Shown: positions 32,650 to 44,325 of the stretch, in pieces
How positions within the stretch are numbered: the first letter of the stretch is position 1
Layout: each line of letters begins with the position of its first letter
Origin: Micrasema longulum
Taxonomy: Eukaryota > Arthropoda > Insecta > Trichoptera > Brachycentridae
Direction: 5' to 3'
Assembly (NCBI GenBank): GCA_022494885.1
Contig: JAGVSM010001342.1
Coordinates: forward strand, 1 to 64,000
DNA: 64,000 nt
Notes under the pieces: generated by a model
Database searches by the model: none
What the model was told of the DNA's origin: nothing
Seen by the model: the letters and a program-made list of their open reading frames with translations, nothing else
Translations under genes and position numbers: made by a program

Positions 32650-33214
32650 CAGAGTGGTCGGCAAACCGCGGCTCTTTAGCCACTCGAGTGCGGTTCAGCG
32701 CAACTTACACTTTTTGTTCAAATTATTTAGTCTACATGTTCTTCGGAAGAACTTCTAGGACTATTGCCCTTTGAATTATTGAGGATATTGCAAATAATGT
32801 AATCGAATGCATGGAGAAGCATCATATTAAACATGATGACATTATTTCATTTTCGACGAATCAAGCTAAAATTATGACCGAAGTGAGAACGGTTTTTTTT
32901 CTATTTTCGAAGCAAAAATTAATCATGAGATGCTTTTTTACCATTGCATCATTCATCATGAGGCGAAAAATTTCAAGTGTTATGGATTTGGTGATCAATA
33001 TTGTCAACACAATTGTCGTTGAATCTCCTTTACATCGCTAATTTAAATCACGTTTGCTCAAAAATAGAGAGTAAATACGGAGATCTTCTATAAGGTTCGT
33101 TGGCTTTGAAGAGGAAACCATTTAACGAAAAGAAATTTGTCTCTCAAAAGAAATCTTAATTGTCGTATTGCTGATCTTTGGCTCTTTTGACTTATTAGTT
33201 TGCTGACCACTGTG
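32650..33214 (+). mobile_element. hAT (Zaphod-like) remnant, internally deleted
   Basis: The left end is CAGAGTGGTCGGCAAACCGC; the right end, read inward, is CACAGTGGTCAGCAAACT. The two are inverted copies typical of Zaphod-type hAT elements. Between them a plus-strand frame (32811-33041) carries RRKISSVMDLVINIVNTIVV and ESPLHR, and continues FKSRLLKN out of frame. This is similar to the hAT transposase stretch found in GTF2IRD2-like proteins. Most of the transposase is missing. No convincing 8-bp target duplication was found. Confidence 0.65.
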
Positions 33215-33269
33215 TTAACACATAATACAATATTTAGGAAAATAGGTTGTTTTTACACCCCAAGGAGTT

Positions 33270-33395
33270 ATAAAGATTAAAATCTATCACTACAGAGATG
33301 GAAAATCTTTCGAGAAGGCAATATGGAAGTCGGAGCATTAAAAAGGCTTAACATTCACCATTCTGCCCATGTTTGAACATTCAAAATATAAGGTG
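33270..33395. mobile_element. MITE-1 fragment
   Basis: TTCGAGAAGGCAATATGGAAGTC and AACATTCACCATTCTGCCCA plus TGTTTGAACATTC match MITE-1, with the middle deleted. Confidence 0.55.
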
Positions 33396-33688
33396 CGTGG
33401 ATTACAAATATGACACCATCTATCATAATTATTTTGTGTGTTTTATATGGTGTGCAAGTAAAATATTTTTTCCTTTATCTTCTTTGTAAATCCTCCCAAA
33501 TATATAACCGTCTTAATATGAAGGTATACGCCATTAAGAGCTAATCCGAAGGATGCAGGGGAAATATGTATTAAGAAGATGGGGGTGCTGGAGACAAGCC
33601 GGTGAAAAGATCTACGATAAAGCTTAGGCCCTCGATTACAGAGAAACTGTAAGATTAACCGATATTTGTCGATATAGTTATTACACAT

Positions 33689-34000
33689 AATGAGGAAAAT
33701 CATTGTTAAAAAAATATATATTTGTTAATAGACTACCAAACTAAGCCAATTTTTTTTAATGCATCGTATTATCAGCACTATGATTTTTGGCAATTTTGAA
33801 ATTACTCCGCCTGTGATGTTTCAAGTTCTCTAAGGTGAGTTGTCTTAATTGGTGGGTTGGCTTCATGTAAAGAAATATTTTTTATTATTTTTTTCATACA
33901 TCTTTTAAATCTTCTCCGTACAATTAAATGCTCCAATTTTTCAGCGTGTACAAAAACATTAGTTGTATCCTATTTCCCGTTGCAAAAAACTTCCTCATTA
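33689..34000. mobile_element. MITE-2 copy, complete
   Basis: 312 bp, bounded by TAATGAGGAA and TTCCTCATTA, an exact 10-bp inverted pair. The interior has TATCGTATTATCAG (as GCATCGTATTATCAGCACTA), CTCCGTACAATTAAATGCTC and TATTTCCCGTTGC in common with the other copies. Confidence 0.7.
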
Positions 34001-34149
34001 GAATATTTGTATAAAACTTTTAGTTGTTTTCATCGACTCATCATCATCATAAAACCTCTGTCAGCACCCGATTGTGCAAAGTATTATTGAAGTCTATATT
34101 GATCGTCTGTTAGATGAATGTAAGGAGATCAGCCGTACGCTTCAGGTGC

Positions 34150-34412
34150 CAGTCCAGGGTACGTATTCTAATGGGAAGTTAAAATTTATCTTCAATTTTA
34201 TCTGCAAAGTAAAATTAAGTTTTCAGTATGAGAACTATAATATGTTTACATTTTTTTAAAAACATGTACAATTACCGGTTACCAACGAAGATACTTTGAA
34301 TTTTCATACAAATATACACACTTTCGTACATAAATATCGATATTAGTTTTACCTTTTCAGTATATACCGATGAAGATAGCCGTTCATAATCGCGGCCTAG
34401 GAACGTGACATA
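34150..34412. mobile_element. MITE-3 copy
   Basis: Inverted copy of 11256-11492: CCATTAGAATACG and TTTATCTTCAATTTTATC at one end, CGTTCATAATCGCGGCC at the other. It abuts a SINE-1 copy. Confidence 0.6.
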
Positions 34413-34605
34413 TTTTATGTCGACCTTCCAAGAAATCGAACCCGGGACCTCAAGCATGGTAGGCCTACGCTCTAACTACTGCATTACGAGGCGGACTTTT
34501 CTTCATACTCGATTGTTACCTGAGCGTAGCCACGAGTCGAAAGCACTCGCCCAGAATTCAGATTCTATTTCACACACAGAAGTGTATTCTTGATCCGCTC
34601 GGACA
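34385..34605 (-). mobile_element. SINE-1 copy
   Basis: On the minus strand: leader GTGTGTGAAATAGAATCTGA, CTGGGCGAGTGCTTTCGACTC, then tRNA-like module GTAGTTAGAGCGTAGGCCTA and CCCGGGTTCGATTTC (B box). The body after the module is missing. Confidence 0.65.
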
Positions 34606-34859
34606 CAGAGAATTACTGTCTTCATCGACTTGACAGTAGCAATGATATTATTCACCAAATTTTATACATGAAAGTATTAAAATTTCCAGAGGAAAATACC
34701 AATAAATCTATTATCATCATTTAATCTGAGATTAGTCTAATTTGGCATAGAAAATAATACTTTTTAAAAATGTGTTAGTTGCATGATTTGTATGATGTAA
34801 TTAACAAAGGCAAGCGATAATTTTGTACAATATTCCAACTATCGTTTATACAAGAAAAC

Positions 34860-35440
34860 AGTAAATCTATTTTATTTATTTCATTTAATTTTATTTGGGA
34901 AATCAACAGTTCTACATACATATTTTTAGTAAACAAACAGATATAGTGTATAAACTCAGAACGAATAACAGATTTCCACATAGTATACAAAGTTAGTAAA
35001 GAAAATATATTACAAATCAAATAAATACATACAATTTATTCATTTAAAAATGTTATTTTCATATACTCAATAATCAAAGATTTTTAAATATTTATTTTAA
35101 GAACATTAAGTTACTGTAAATTGGGCGGGATAAGGACAAGAATGCTTGAAGAGAGGATAAGGAGGGGAGGGGAGATGTACGTATTTATTATTATAATGTC
35201 TACTAAGTTACATAATACATTTTTAGTGTAAATTTTTAATCTGACAGTGACGTTTGTGTAATTTATATTTTTAAATTTTGTATTGTACATTGAAAAAGTC
35301 CTACGAAAAAAAGCATTTTTAACATGCGATGTTTTACTTATTGGTACATGAAACAGGTGGTACCGTCTACAAATATTATCTTTTATCGTTTTTTTGTAAT
35401 CAAGGGCCCGGACTGCAACACCTTGAAATATTGGCATGAC
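34860..35440 (-). mobile_element. Jockey/CR1-like LINE C-terminus and 3' UTR
   Basis: A minus-strand frame contains ALDYKKTIKDNICRRYHLFH, VPISKTSHVKNAFFRRTFSM and YNTKFKN. It is comparable to LFHIPIYRTNLPTVIP in the plus-strand LINE at 9985. The 3' end is an AAATAAAAT-type tail at about 34860-34885. 5'-truncated. Confidence 0.55.
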
Positions 35441-35734
35441 GATCAGCTTAAAGGTTCAACCAGAGGGCTTTAAAAATCATTTGCTGAAAGCATAATGTGG
35501 AGGGTTCGTTCGTTTAGGTTTAGAGTTAGGGGAATTTTTTCCGTAAAATTCAGATAAGAATTGGGTCAAAAGACTCAGTTCGCTAGAATAAAAAGTATTT
35601 ATTAAGTAATTCATTTACTAAATCAATAATGATGGTTAATAAAACCTGATGTGAAACATAATACGGGTTGAAAAATAATCATCGAAGGAAAAAAATTATG
35701 ATATTTAGATTCTTCGTCAGTGTCCAGGTCGATG

Positions 35735-35890
35735 AAAAATACAGTTCTGCGTGTGAAGTAGAACCAGAAGTTTGGACGAGTGTTTTTGACTTTTATTGAA
35801 ATCGAGTAAAGAGTAGTCCTTATTGTAGTAGCTAGCGCATTCGCCTACCAAACTTAAGGTTCCGGGTTCGTTTCCTGGCATAGTCGATTT
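35735..35890 (+). mobile_element. SINE-1 copy, 5' part
   Basis: The leader GTGTGAAGTAGAACCAGAAG, TTTGGACGAGTGTTTTTGAC, then the tRNA-like module GTAGCTAGCGCATTCGCCTA and GGTTCCGGGTTCGTTTCC. It ends at the start of a LINE-E copy. Confidence 0.65.
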
Positions 35891-36500
35891 GGAATATTGG
35901 TTTAAAAAATGGTTTGCACTGCAACTTGACAGTTTCTGCCTAAGAGGAAACACGGTCTCACTTTTCTTCATACATACGAATTTCCGTATTTTCTCCTTGG
36001 ATTATGGCGCTAGAGCAATATTTTTTACACACTATATCGGACAAAGGGATTTTGAGTATTATTCAATTGAAGTCTCTAACCTACTTCCACTATCTATTAA
36101 AACAATTAGTATCAAGAAAATGTTAAAAAAAGCTATAAAAAAATGAATAGTGGAGCTAGGTAGAAGTAAAATGGATTGTCTCATTCGCCCACATCAATAT
36201 TGAATCAACTGCTCCACAAATGTATGGCTTATGTTATGTTTTTGTTCTTTTATTGTGCGTTTTGTAATATAAATAATATAGATGTACATAAATTAATTAT
36301 AAACATAAATACGTTGTATGTAAAACTGTCTGAACATTTTTATTATTATCTTTGTTTATTAAGTCAATTTAGTTTTTTCTCAAATGTTAAAATATTTAAA
36401 AAAATGTATTTGTTAAGTGTCCTCGGCACGGGTAACCCCAGTGAGGTCACATTATTTTTATTATTAATCATAGTTTATAATGGAAAAAAATATGAATAAA
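35891..36500 (+). mobile_element. LINE-E copy, C-terminus and 3' UTR
   Basis: The frame contains IFSLDYGARAIFFTHYIGQR and EVSNLLPLSIKTISIKKM, then KKAIKK-stop-IVELG. This matches VYNLLPLSIRTISKFS and AIKKWIVEVG in the minus-strand copy at 54295-54835. It is the C-terminus of a non-LTR ORF2. The 3' UTR has TTAAGTGTCCTCGGCACGGG and TAACCCCAGTGAGGTCACAT. A single stop replaces the tryptophan codon of KKW. Confidence 0.65.
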
Positions 36501-36664
36501 TAAAATATATATTTACTATTGGCGTATCTCTATCGTTCTGCTTTTTTGATAAGTTGTTTCTTATGGGAGCTAGAATCAACCGAAAACAAGAAAGCGCTCA
36601 GTTTTATCTGCCGCCTTCGGACGTATGATATACAAATTTGACAAATAATTTGGAAAATCGAAAA

Positions 36665-36765
36665 AATACCGACAAAGTGGTGTACCTATACAGTGCCCTA
36701 CGCATTACTGGGTGCAGATAGGGAAATTATGTAATGTTTCAGTTGATTTTATCTAGTATAATAAT
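36665..36765 (+). mobile_element. SINE-1 body fragment
   Basis: GTGTACCTATACAGTGCCCT, ACGCATTACTGGGTGCAGAT and AGGGAAATTATG match the SINE-1 body at 17030-17065 and 62795-62850 (minus). Confidence 0.55.
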
Positions 36766-37264
36766 ATGCAGTTCTTATATAGACAAGGTAAAAAGATACC
36801 GCATGAGTTTAAAGACAGCAAACGTTTTAAAAAATGTATGTGAAAATGCCACTAGACGCATTTTTAAACCAAATAAATTACCATGTATCAAATCGTAACG
36901 AATCCAAAGTCTAATAAAAAATAAATGCAAATGCTTAAAAACTTCCTTAGATTTTTCCAAAAGTCATTTTCCTTTAAATACTTTTCCCAACTTCTCGCAT
37001 ATTTCTCATGTAGCTTTTAAACTAAGCAAAAAAGTAATTAAGTTAACTCATCTAACCCAGTTAGGAAGTTTCCGATTGTGATAGTCATCACGTACATACT
37101 TCTTAAGTCTGTGTTGGTACTTTAATAAGATGGTACTTAATGACTTGTAAAACTCTTAAGTAGGTACTTTTGCGATAAACACGTTTTGTAATTTCCCGCC
37201 ATTTTTCTCGGCTTTTCGCATAATATATGGCGCCCATATTTGAATGGTAAGTTTAAAAATACAA
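36766..37264. other. Unassigned
   Basis: No gene or repeat recognised. Confidence 0.4.
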
Positions 37265-37562
37265 TCGCCATCATCATCAGCTCTCTCATGTCCAATGGTG
37301 TATGTTGGTCTCCCACTTAGATCTCTACATCACCCTATCCTGAGCTAACATTATCAAATCACTTTCTGCAACCCGTTTTTTGTCATCAGACCACCTTATC
37401 CGAGGCCTGCCGATACTTCTGCCAGTTCCGAGTCGCCATTCTAGGACTGTTTTCGTCCATCTAGTCTAGAATCTAGAGTCTGCGGTTCTGGCTATATGAC
37501 CGGCCCAGTTTCATTTCTGGTTGGCAACCCTGTTAAACCCATCGGTGACCTGGCATCTCGCT
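37265..37562 (-). mobile_element. RTE-B C-terminus with (GAT)n tail
   Basis: Minus-strand pieces: FNRVANQKWNWAGHIARTAD, KTVLEWRLGTG, RWSDDKKRVAESDLIMLAQD and ETNIHHWT. These correspond to KLKWQWAGHLAR and RWVDDI in the plus-strand copy at 12125. The tail is GATGATGATGG. Frameshifts are present. Confidence 0.65.
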
Positions 37563-38932
37563 TTTATGCACACAATAGCGTGATGAATATCTTGTTATTT
37601 GAATCGTACCATTTGCAACAAAATGCGTAAAATACACGTCCATCTGTGACCGTCGAAGGGCCGGTATGAAGATGATAAAAATCCAAATAAGATATTGTTA
37701 GAAATTGGATATTTACAACGAAAATTCTCTTATTAACGAAACAGAAGAAATACAGTTCATTTGAAAAAGGTTAAAAAAAAATTTTTTTTTTTAAAGGATT
37801 AACGAAGGCATAATTTCACCTAGAATTAATGAAAAATATTACTAAATTTATGTGATATAAAATACTTGTATTTCTTTTCAAAAATAAAGAGTTTGATTTT
37901 GCCACGGCCGTTTTAATGTTTAATTTTTTAAATTTTCATTGTTGGAACAAAATTTTAGTAAAAACTTAGTCTTTATGTGAGAATCGATGTACCAAATTTT
38001 GGTCTCAATTTTAAAAGGCGTAATCTCGCGATCATAAAATGATTATGTTTTAGTTATATGAAACTTTTCAGCATATTTTTTAAAAGAAAAACATTTGAAA
38101 ACTGTTTTTATCTACAACGGGTTTTTTTTTAAAAAAATTATAGAGCAATTTTGAAAAAAACATCGTTTTGAAATTGCAAAGTTGTAGGCTTTCCGCATTT
38201 TTCGAGCGTTTCACTAGACTGCCTTAAGTAAAAAACATATTTTTGCTTCACTATTTTCGCGTCATAAGAATTTTTGCGCTCCCTCTCGTTTGATTGATTT
38301 GATTTAATAAAACATATTAGGTGTTTAAGGCACTAACAATTTACAATGTGTCATCTGATCACTATTTTACAGACAAAAACGAAATTTCTTATGCATGAAA
38401 AATAACGAAATGAAAAACCAATAAAAAAAATAATCACCTAATCGGTACAATCTGTATAATCTATAGAGAGTTCAACAGAAGAAATATGGAGATAATAAAA
38501 TATTATGTAATATGTTCGTATTTTCTAAAAAAAAGTGTAATAAATCTTGAAGATATGAAGGCTGAGAAATCTTTGTGGGATGTTTGAAGATGATTTAAAA
38601 CACTTGCGGTCATTTGAACGTAAATACAGCTTAGGGCTTGTTTATGGAACTCTCATGCGTATTGTTATGTATTATACCACGGTGTGTACAATTGAAAAGG
38701 ATATAATTTTCAAGTATCCACATATATCATACCATATTAAATATATTGTTATGTATTTCTACATTAAACATTGGTTTGAATCAAATAAGGTATAAAACTC
38801 CAACCGTCCATGCCATGCGCTATGTATCTGCAAGACGCGTTTTAATAAAGCACCTATTTGTAAACGATAAAAAAACACGTTTTAGTCAGTTTTCAAAATA
38901 ATGTAAATGAAGGGTAAGATTTTTTACCATTT
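37563..38932. other. Unassigned
   Basis: Very AT-rich; no supported gene. AACCGTCCATGCCATGCGCT plus ATCTGCAAGACGCG at 38802-38840 resembles the motif repeated in the L2-like 3' UTR at 53505-53790. Confidence 0.35.
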
Positions 38933-39560
38933 ATTTATTTATTCATTCAAAATTACACTAATTCAAATATAAGTGAACTTATTAAGACTTTTTAGGCTGT
39001 GCCCGTGTCAAGCCATAATAAATAAGAATAAAAAATACATAGTAAAATTAATTAGATTCAAATATAATCACATGTGATGCAATATAATAAAAATCCAGAA
39101 AAAAAGGTGTAAGTAATAAATAATAAAATTCCAAAGAATACTGTTTAAAAAATATAATCCGACATAAATATTAAAATGTAAATTAAAAATTATTAATTAA
39201 AATTTAGATTCGAACATAATCAAATATACAAAATAACAGTATCATTGAAAAATAAACAGAATAATAGTATCATTAAAATCAATAGAAAAAGAATATATAT
39301 ATTTAAAAGCATAATTGAAATGATAATTGAGACAAGGTTTCTAAAAACTCACTACACACTGTAGTAAGAAATAGGAGTAATAAATAATATGCCAAATAAG
39401 ATTGAGTGCTAAATTAAATAATACAAAAATACACAATGAAAAAAACATGAAAATTCAAAATATATAAAAATGCATACTGAAAAGAACATAAAAATATCAA
39501 AATATATAAAAAGCAAATAAAAGTAAAAGTATGGAAGGAAATCAGATTTGTCAATTTTTG
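38933..39560 (-). mobile_element. LINE 3' UTR, AT-rich
   Basis: Begins (in plus coordinates) with ATTTATTTATTTATTCATTC, the complement of an (AAAT)n tail, then TTAGGCTGTGCCCGTGTCAA and GCCATAATAAATAAG, shared with 30880 and 19468. The rest is A-rich with TATAAAAAT repeats and no coding frame; its 5' limit is uncertain. Confidence 0.4.
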
Positions 39561-39601
39561 CTAATTGCTTATCTCGAATTTAAAAAAAAATACAACCTAG
39601 T

Positions 39602-39735
39602 ACAATATTTTCAGTTTGTCCAAATGTTTGTAGACAAATTACAACAGAGATTTTAGGCTTTTAACATTTATGCCTAGACTTCCATATTCCCGTCGCTAAA
39701 ATGTTCTCCGTCTCTGTTGTTATTTGTTAGATTTC
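39602..39735. mobile_element. MITE-1 copy, internally deleted
   Basis: ACAATATTTTCAGTTTGTCC at the left end and GCTAAAATGTTCTCCGTCTC with TGTTGTTATTTGTTAG at the other, with the middle of the element missing. Confidence 0.6.
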
Positions 39736-39779
39736 TTACCGTGTATGCTCTGTAGCAGCAATCTATTATAATTAGTGGA

Positions 39780-39900
39780 ACCGAGGATCTAGAATCCCAA
39801 CTGTACAGTGTAAATGCCCTCTGTATCGTCAAGACGTGTCGGGATACTTTTTTTCACAGTGCCCTTGAGGTGATTTTCACAAAAATATTTATAACATAAA
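39780..39900 (+). mobile_element. L2-like LINE 3' UTR fragment
   Basis: GAATCCCAACTGTACAGTG, GTATCGTCAAGACGTG and then CAGTGCCCTTGAGGTG have the same order as the repeated motif and 3' end at 53730-53850. Confidence 0.5.
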
Positions 39901-40401
39901 TTTTCTACTAAGATAATCATGGTTTCTACGATACGCCTTTTCAAAACAGATACTAGAGGACTTGTATTTTTTTACTTTTTCAAAACGATCGCGCATCGGG
40001 ATCAAGGAGGATCGCGATCGGACAGGATAACGACTGTTTAATCCTCCGCTAATTAAATGTTGGAATTATTTATGATATCACCCGTTTGGAGAGGGAGAGA
40101 AAGTTCCAGAACTGGGGTAATTTCCTAATCCGGGGTAACACAGACTGAATGTATGTCGAGGGAAGGGTTCTGATTACAATTCAGAAGCGACATTTCTTCT
40201 CAATGCGACCACATAAATAAATTAAGAACTTTTCGTTTACGCGCTTAGTTTTTATTAAAAGTATTCATAAAAATAAACGCAAGCGAAATGAAAATGAAGC
40301 AAAAAAATATATGGAGGAATTCTTTTAGAAGGGAGTATGCAAGTAAATATGTTCCAACACTTACCTTTATTTATTTTATTGTTTAAAATTAGTTTTTCTC
40401 A
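39901..40401. other. Unassigned
   Basis: No gene or repeat recognised; GATCGCGCATCGGGATC is a local GC-rich patch near 39988. Confidence 0.4.
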
Positions 40402-40650
40402 AAAAAGCATGAATGAAATAAATAAAAAGTGGAAGCTATTAACTAGCATATTTTTATAGATATGTGCTTATCCACATTTATGTACGCTATATGATTTCCT
40501 GATAAAATAAAACAACTCTGGAGAGCTTATGATTTTCATTGATTGAAAAGGTAGTATTTGTAGATAAAGATGTTGGTTTGCATGTTGGTTTAATTGGTGT
40601 CCTGACGAAGAGATGGGTACTTCTCGAAACCGGTAAACATAGAAAAGTGG
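40402..40650 (+). repeat. Penelope-like terminal repeat candidate
   Basis: AAATAAATAAAAAGTGGAAG and CTATTAACTAGCATATTTTT (40417-40460) match the 30655-30790 repeat. The hammerhead-like motif and CCGGTAAACATAGAAAAGTG follow at 40602-40645. The two parts may be neighbouring copies. Confidence 0.4.
40602..40630 (+). ncRNA. Hammerhead-like core motif
   Basis: CTGACGAA (40602-40609), stem GAGA/TCTC (40610-40613 with 40622-40625), then GAAAC (40626-40630) and CGG. It has the exact CTGANGA and GAAA boxes, with one extra A before helix II. Confidence 0.35.
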
Positions 40651-41829
40651 GTAAATGGTTATATATAAATATTTAATAACATTTAGTAAAGATTTTGACA
40701 TTCGTCCTTATTTTTGTCCTGTCTGGAATCGACATCGGGACATAGAAGTTTAATGTGTTATATTAATTACAAAACACAAAAATATTTGTTATTTTTACAT
40801 GATTTTAACGGATTTTTTTTCAAAGTGAAGAGTGATTGATTTGATTTTTTGAAGAAAATCCAATTTTATTTTCTACAAACGAAATTCAATCAAAGGTTAA
40901 CGAAAAATAATTCTGAAGATGGAATTAAAAACAGCAATCATGTCAGGCTTATCATATTACAAATATCCGCCTTCAGGATCATCCATATCAATCAGAAATG
41001 TAATAAAAAAGTTATTATCTCCTGTCGACAAATTTACGTTGGGAAAAATAATTTTTAATCAACAGTATATATTTGTGCCCCGGAATTAAAGTAGATCATT
41101 AATATAATAAAATAAATAATTAATATTTTTTTATCGTATTTTTATAATAATATTTCGAAAGAGCAAAATTTCTCAAACAACAAATTTTCAAAATAAAAAA
41201 TTTCCCGAAAATATTTTTAGACAGTACGTAATTCTCACTGTTATTTTTGTAATTAAGAAAACGGTAATGCAGCCATGCAATTTTAAAAACTGTCAACACG
41301 TTTCATTGGAGAAGATAAGTTATTGCATCCCCCCAACCTCCTCCCGCCCCAGGGGTGTTATATGTAGGTTACAGAAACGGGGGAAATTTCCATTTAACGA
41401 AACCTTCATAATAAACGATAGTAATTTTATTTGAATTTAATTTGCAATCGACAGAGGGTGTGATCAAAGGCAGAATTCTTTAATTAACCATATAAACAAT
41501 GTTCTGTCTCTTTTAAAACAAATATATATGGGGCAGCTTTAATAGCATTATTAATCAGATTAATACGAGTAACTAATGATTCCAACATTAGATTTTATCC
41601 GATGCTTAGAAATCTGGGTATGGGAAGACCTCCGATGGGTTAAAAATGAATGTACATTTTGAACCTGGGCGATAACAACCTAACCTAACCTAGCCCTAGT
41701 TAGATAGTCAAAGCAACGTTGTGTAAATGTATAATTGATGTACGTAATATGATAATAAATAAAAGAAAATTTTTGCAAAATAATTATGTCTAATATTGAA
41801 TAAATTTCTTTCACCTTAATAAAATATTT
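40651..41829. other. Unassigned; short telomere-like run at 41678-41692
   Basis: AACCTAACCTAACCTAG at 41678 holds three units like the insect telomere repeat (CCTAA on this strand). It is too short to call. The rest has no gene or repeat. Confidence 0.35.
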
Positions 41830-42105
41830 TTTTATTTTTTTTATTTATTTAATTTTACAATACGCCTAAGGGGCATTTGCAAAAAATATACAGGTAAGTC
41901 CAAACATAGTAAGTAATAATTTTAAAAATAAACAACGCTTTTTTGTATACATGTAGAAACAATAAAAAGCATACTGCCATGCAAAATAAAAAGTGAAACT
42001 TCACATAGTAAAAAAGAAAAAAATATATGGATAAGAAAAGTCATTGAATTAAAAAGCCAATTGTAAATAACTTGTAAAGAATTTAGACAAAAAAAATATA
42101 TACGT
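41830..42105 (-). mobile_element. LINE 3'-end repeat, copy 2 of an inverted pair
   Basis: Reverse complement of 18638-18925 over its whole length with few differences, including the ATAAAT tail (here at 41830-41850). Confidence 0.65.
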
Positions 42106-42955
42106 ATACTTATACGTATAAAAAAATGGTATTAAAAAATTATTGTTAAAAACAAATAATAAAAATTAGTTTCCAGTTAGTATATATAAGATAATAATAT
42201 AATCTCCTGTCTTATGTAAGTATGTCCTTTTTGTTTTTTTGTCTTTACTTTTTCTTTTAATTGTTTCATTTCTAATTTTTTATTACTGATGAACTCCGAT
42301 CATAAATTTAGAATAACATATAAATAGTTTTTTTTAGAAAATATTACATTAAAAGATAACAATTTGTAAAGCGCCCATAGGTGTCATTTCAACAAATGTG
42401 ATGCGTTCCAAAACGTTAAACGCTGTTAAAAAATAGCTAATAGAAATTAGATAATAAAATATAAATAAATTTATGAAATAAAATTATGTAGGTGAAATCG
42501 TTTTACGTGGAGCAGAAAATTACAAATTTGGTCCTAGTAAAGATGTTTCTGTAGGCTTCGGGCACCCTAAAAGGCACACTTACTGTGTACTGTGTTGTTA
42601 GGAGGAAGGAATTTTGTGATTGCCTGAGTTGCAGAGGGGTGAAATAAACTTGTAACATTAGGTGATAAAATACACGTCAAATAAATATTACAAAGTAGGA
42701 ATAAGGGATGTGAAAATTTTCGCAATGAAAAAAAAAACATTTCTTCTACTTTTGCGACAGGAGTCAAACCTGAAAAACCTGGATAAAAAGTAATACGTCT
42801 CAAACAATTACTAATAAACTATTTTATGCGCGGTGTTTCAGGGAGAGACCGCGAAACTTAAGAGTAACCCATAGTAAACTGTAAAAAAAATCTATTGGAT
42901 ATACATAAAACATTGTTGGATTTCACTCTACTTTAAAAATAAGTATATGTGACGC
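42106..42955. other. Unassigned
   Basis: AAGCGCCCATAGGTGTCATT at 42370 faintly resembles an L2-like 3' end. No gene recognised. Confidence 0.35.
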
Positions 42956-42981
42956 GTTTCGTCTTGTTAGGACATTATCAA
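42956..42981 (-). ncRNA. Hammerhead-like motif, partly decayed
   Basis: Minus strand: TTGATAAT, hairpin GTCCTAACAAGAC, then GAAAC followed by GCGTCAC. The CTGANGA box has two changes. Confidence 0.25.
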
Positions 42982-44067
42982 AACTCAAGTACTAAATACA
43001 TGCTTGATTTAATGACTTGATAATTATTAAATTACTCAACATGTCAATGTAATTATGTTTATTAAATTACGTAAATGTAAAGATAAAAACGAAAAATAAT
43101 ATTTAACGCTTGGTTAAATAAAATCTTTATAAAATGTACAACCTAATTTTGGAAGTCCATTTCTAAACAGAAATTGATGCATAATAGAGCAACAAATATT
43201 CAAAATAAATTATTTTTCAATTCACAAGGGTCCGGTGTATCCTACGCCAGATAGCATTGACTTCCGGTTGATTACTCTGCCGGATTTCCTCCTCAGTCGG
43301 AAAAGTAATAGACGGAAAATCGTTTTCCTTCTGAAACCAACACTTTTGATATTGCACACATAATTGAGCTCAAGGGGAAGAAAGTAATCGTTACTTTTAA
43401 AAAGAAAATATAATATTCGTAAAATTTTATTTTATTTGAGAAAAAACAAGAGACTTGTAATATGAGATGGCGAAAAATAATCTTAAAAATAAATAATAAT
43501 CATTTTTAAAAAATCCCTATTTTTGTTTGAAATTATTGTATTACAAGGTAAACAAATTGAAGGGACGTTTTTTTTTAAATTTTGTCAGATTTAATTTTCT
43601 ATCTTCTTGTTATTTTTATAGATATATTTTTTTGTTTTGTAATTTACATTTTCAAATTTTTCTTATTATTAATAGAATCAGCATTTATATTTAATTATTA
43701 ATGATATTTTTTCTAATTAACATTAATGTTTAATTTTGAAATATTATTTTTATTGATTTTAATTGTTTAAGCATCATTGAATGAAAAAAATTCATGAAAA
43801 AAATAAGGTCTTGCCTAAACACAGGAATTTCCTAGCTAGTCGAGACCTGAAACAAAAAACCTATGTACATTTTAAAAGCGAGAAAAAAATTAATTTAACA
43901 ATTCAATCTAAGCCAATGCCTGCAGGGAAATGGTGCAATGCTTTGGTTATTTTAATTGTTTGTAAAACAAATAATGTTATGTGTCGATTTTTGAGTCATT
44001 TATATTATTTAATATAATATTTTATTCAAAAGAAATACTTCATTGAGTTAATTAATTAATTGTTAAT
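42982..44067. other. Unassigned
   Basis: AT-rich; a 78-codon frame at 43781-44017 has no recognised domain. Confidence 0.4.
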
Positions 44068-44325
44068 AAGATTAGGAAAAAGAAAATGAGATGGTTTTGT
44101 CGTGTAGGACGAATGGATGACGAAAGAATGACCAAGGAAGACGTGACATGATCAGATAAACCAAAATCATAAGTCTGGTCATGTCAAAAGCAGACAGAAC
44201 CGAAGGGCATGTATGACAAGATGTATGAATGTGGAAGATTGTATGCCAGGAAAGACGTGTGTGGCGGTCCATTCTCTCTGCCTATCCCTACGGAGATATA
44301 GGGTGACGGTAGTAGTAGTAGGTAT
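44068..44325 (+). mobile_element. RTE-A 3' end, decayed
   Basis: GAGATGGTTTTGTCGTGTAG, GACGAATGGATGACGAAAGA, ATGTATGAATGTGGAAGAT and GTGTGTGGCGGTCCATTCTC match the end of the 13628-14600 copy. It ends ACGGAGATATAGGGTGACGG and AGTAGTAGTAGG. Internal deletions are present. Confidence 0.7.

Noticed and set aside
41678..41694. Interstitial telomere repeat
   Set aside because: Only three CCTAA-like units; too short to distinguish from chance.
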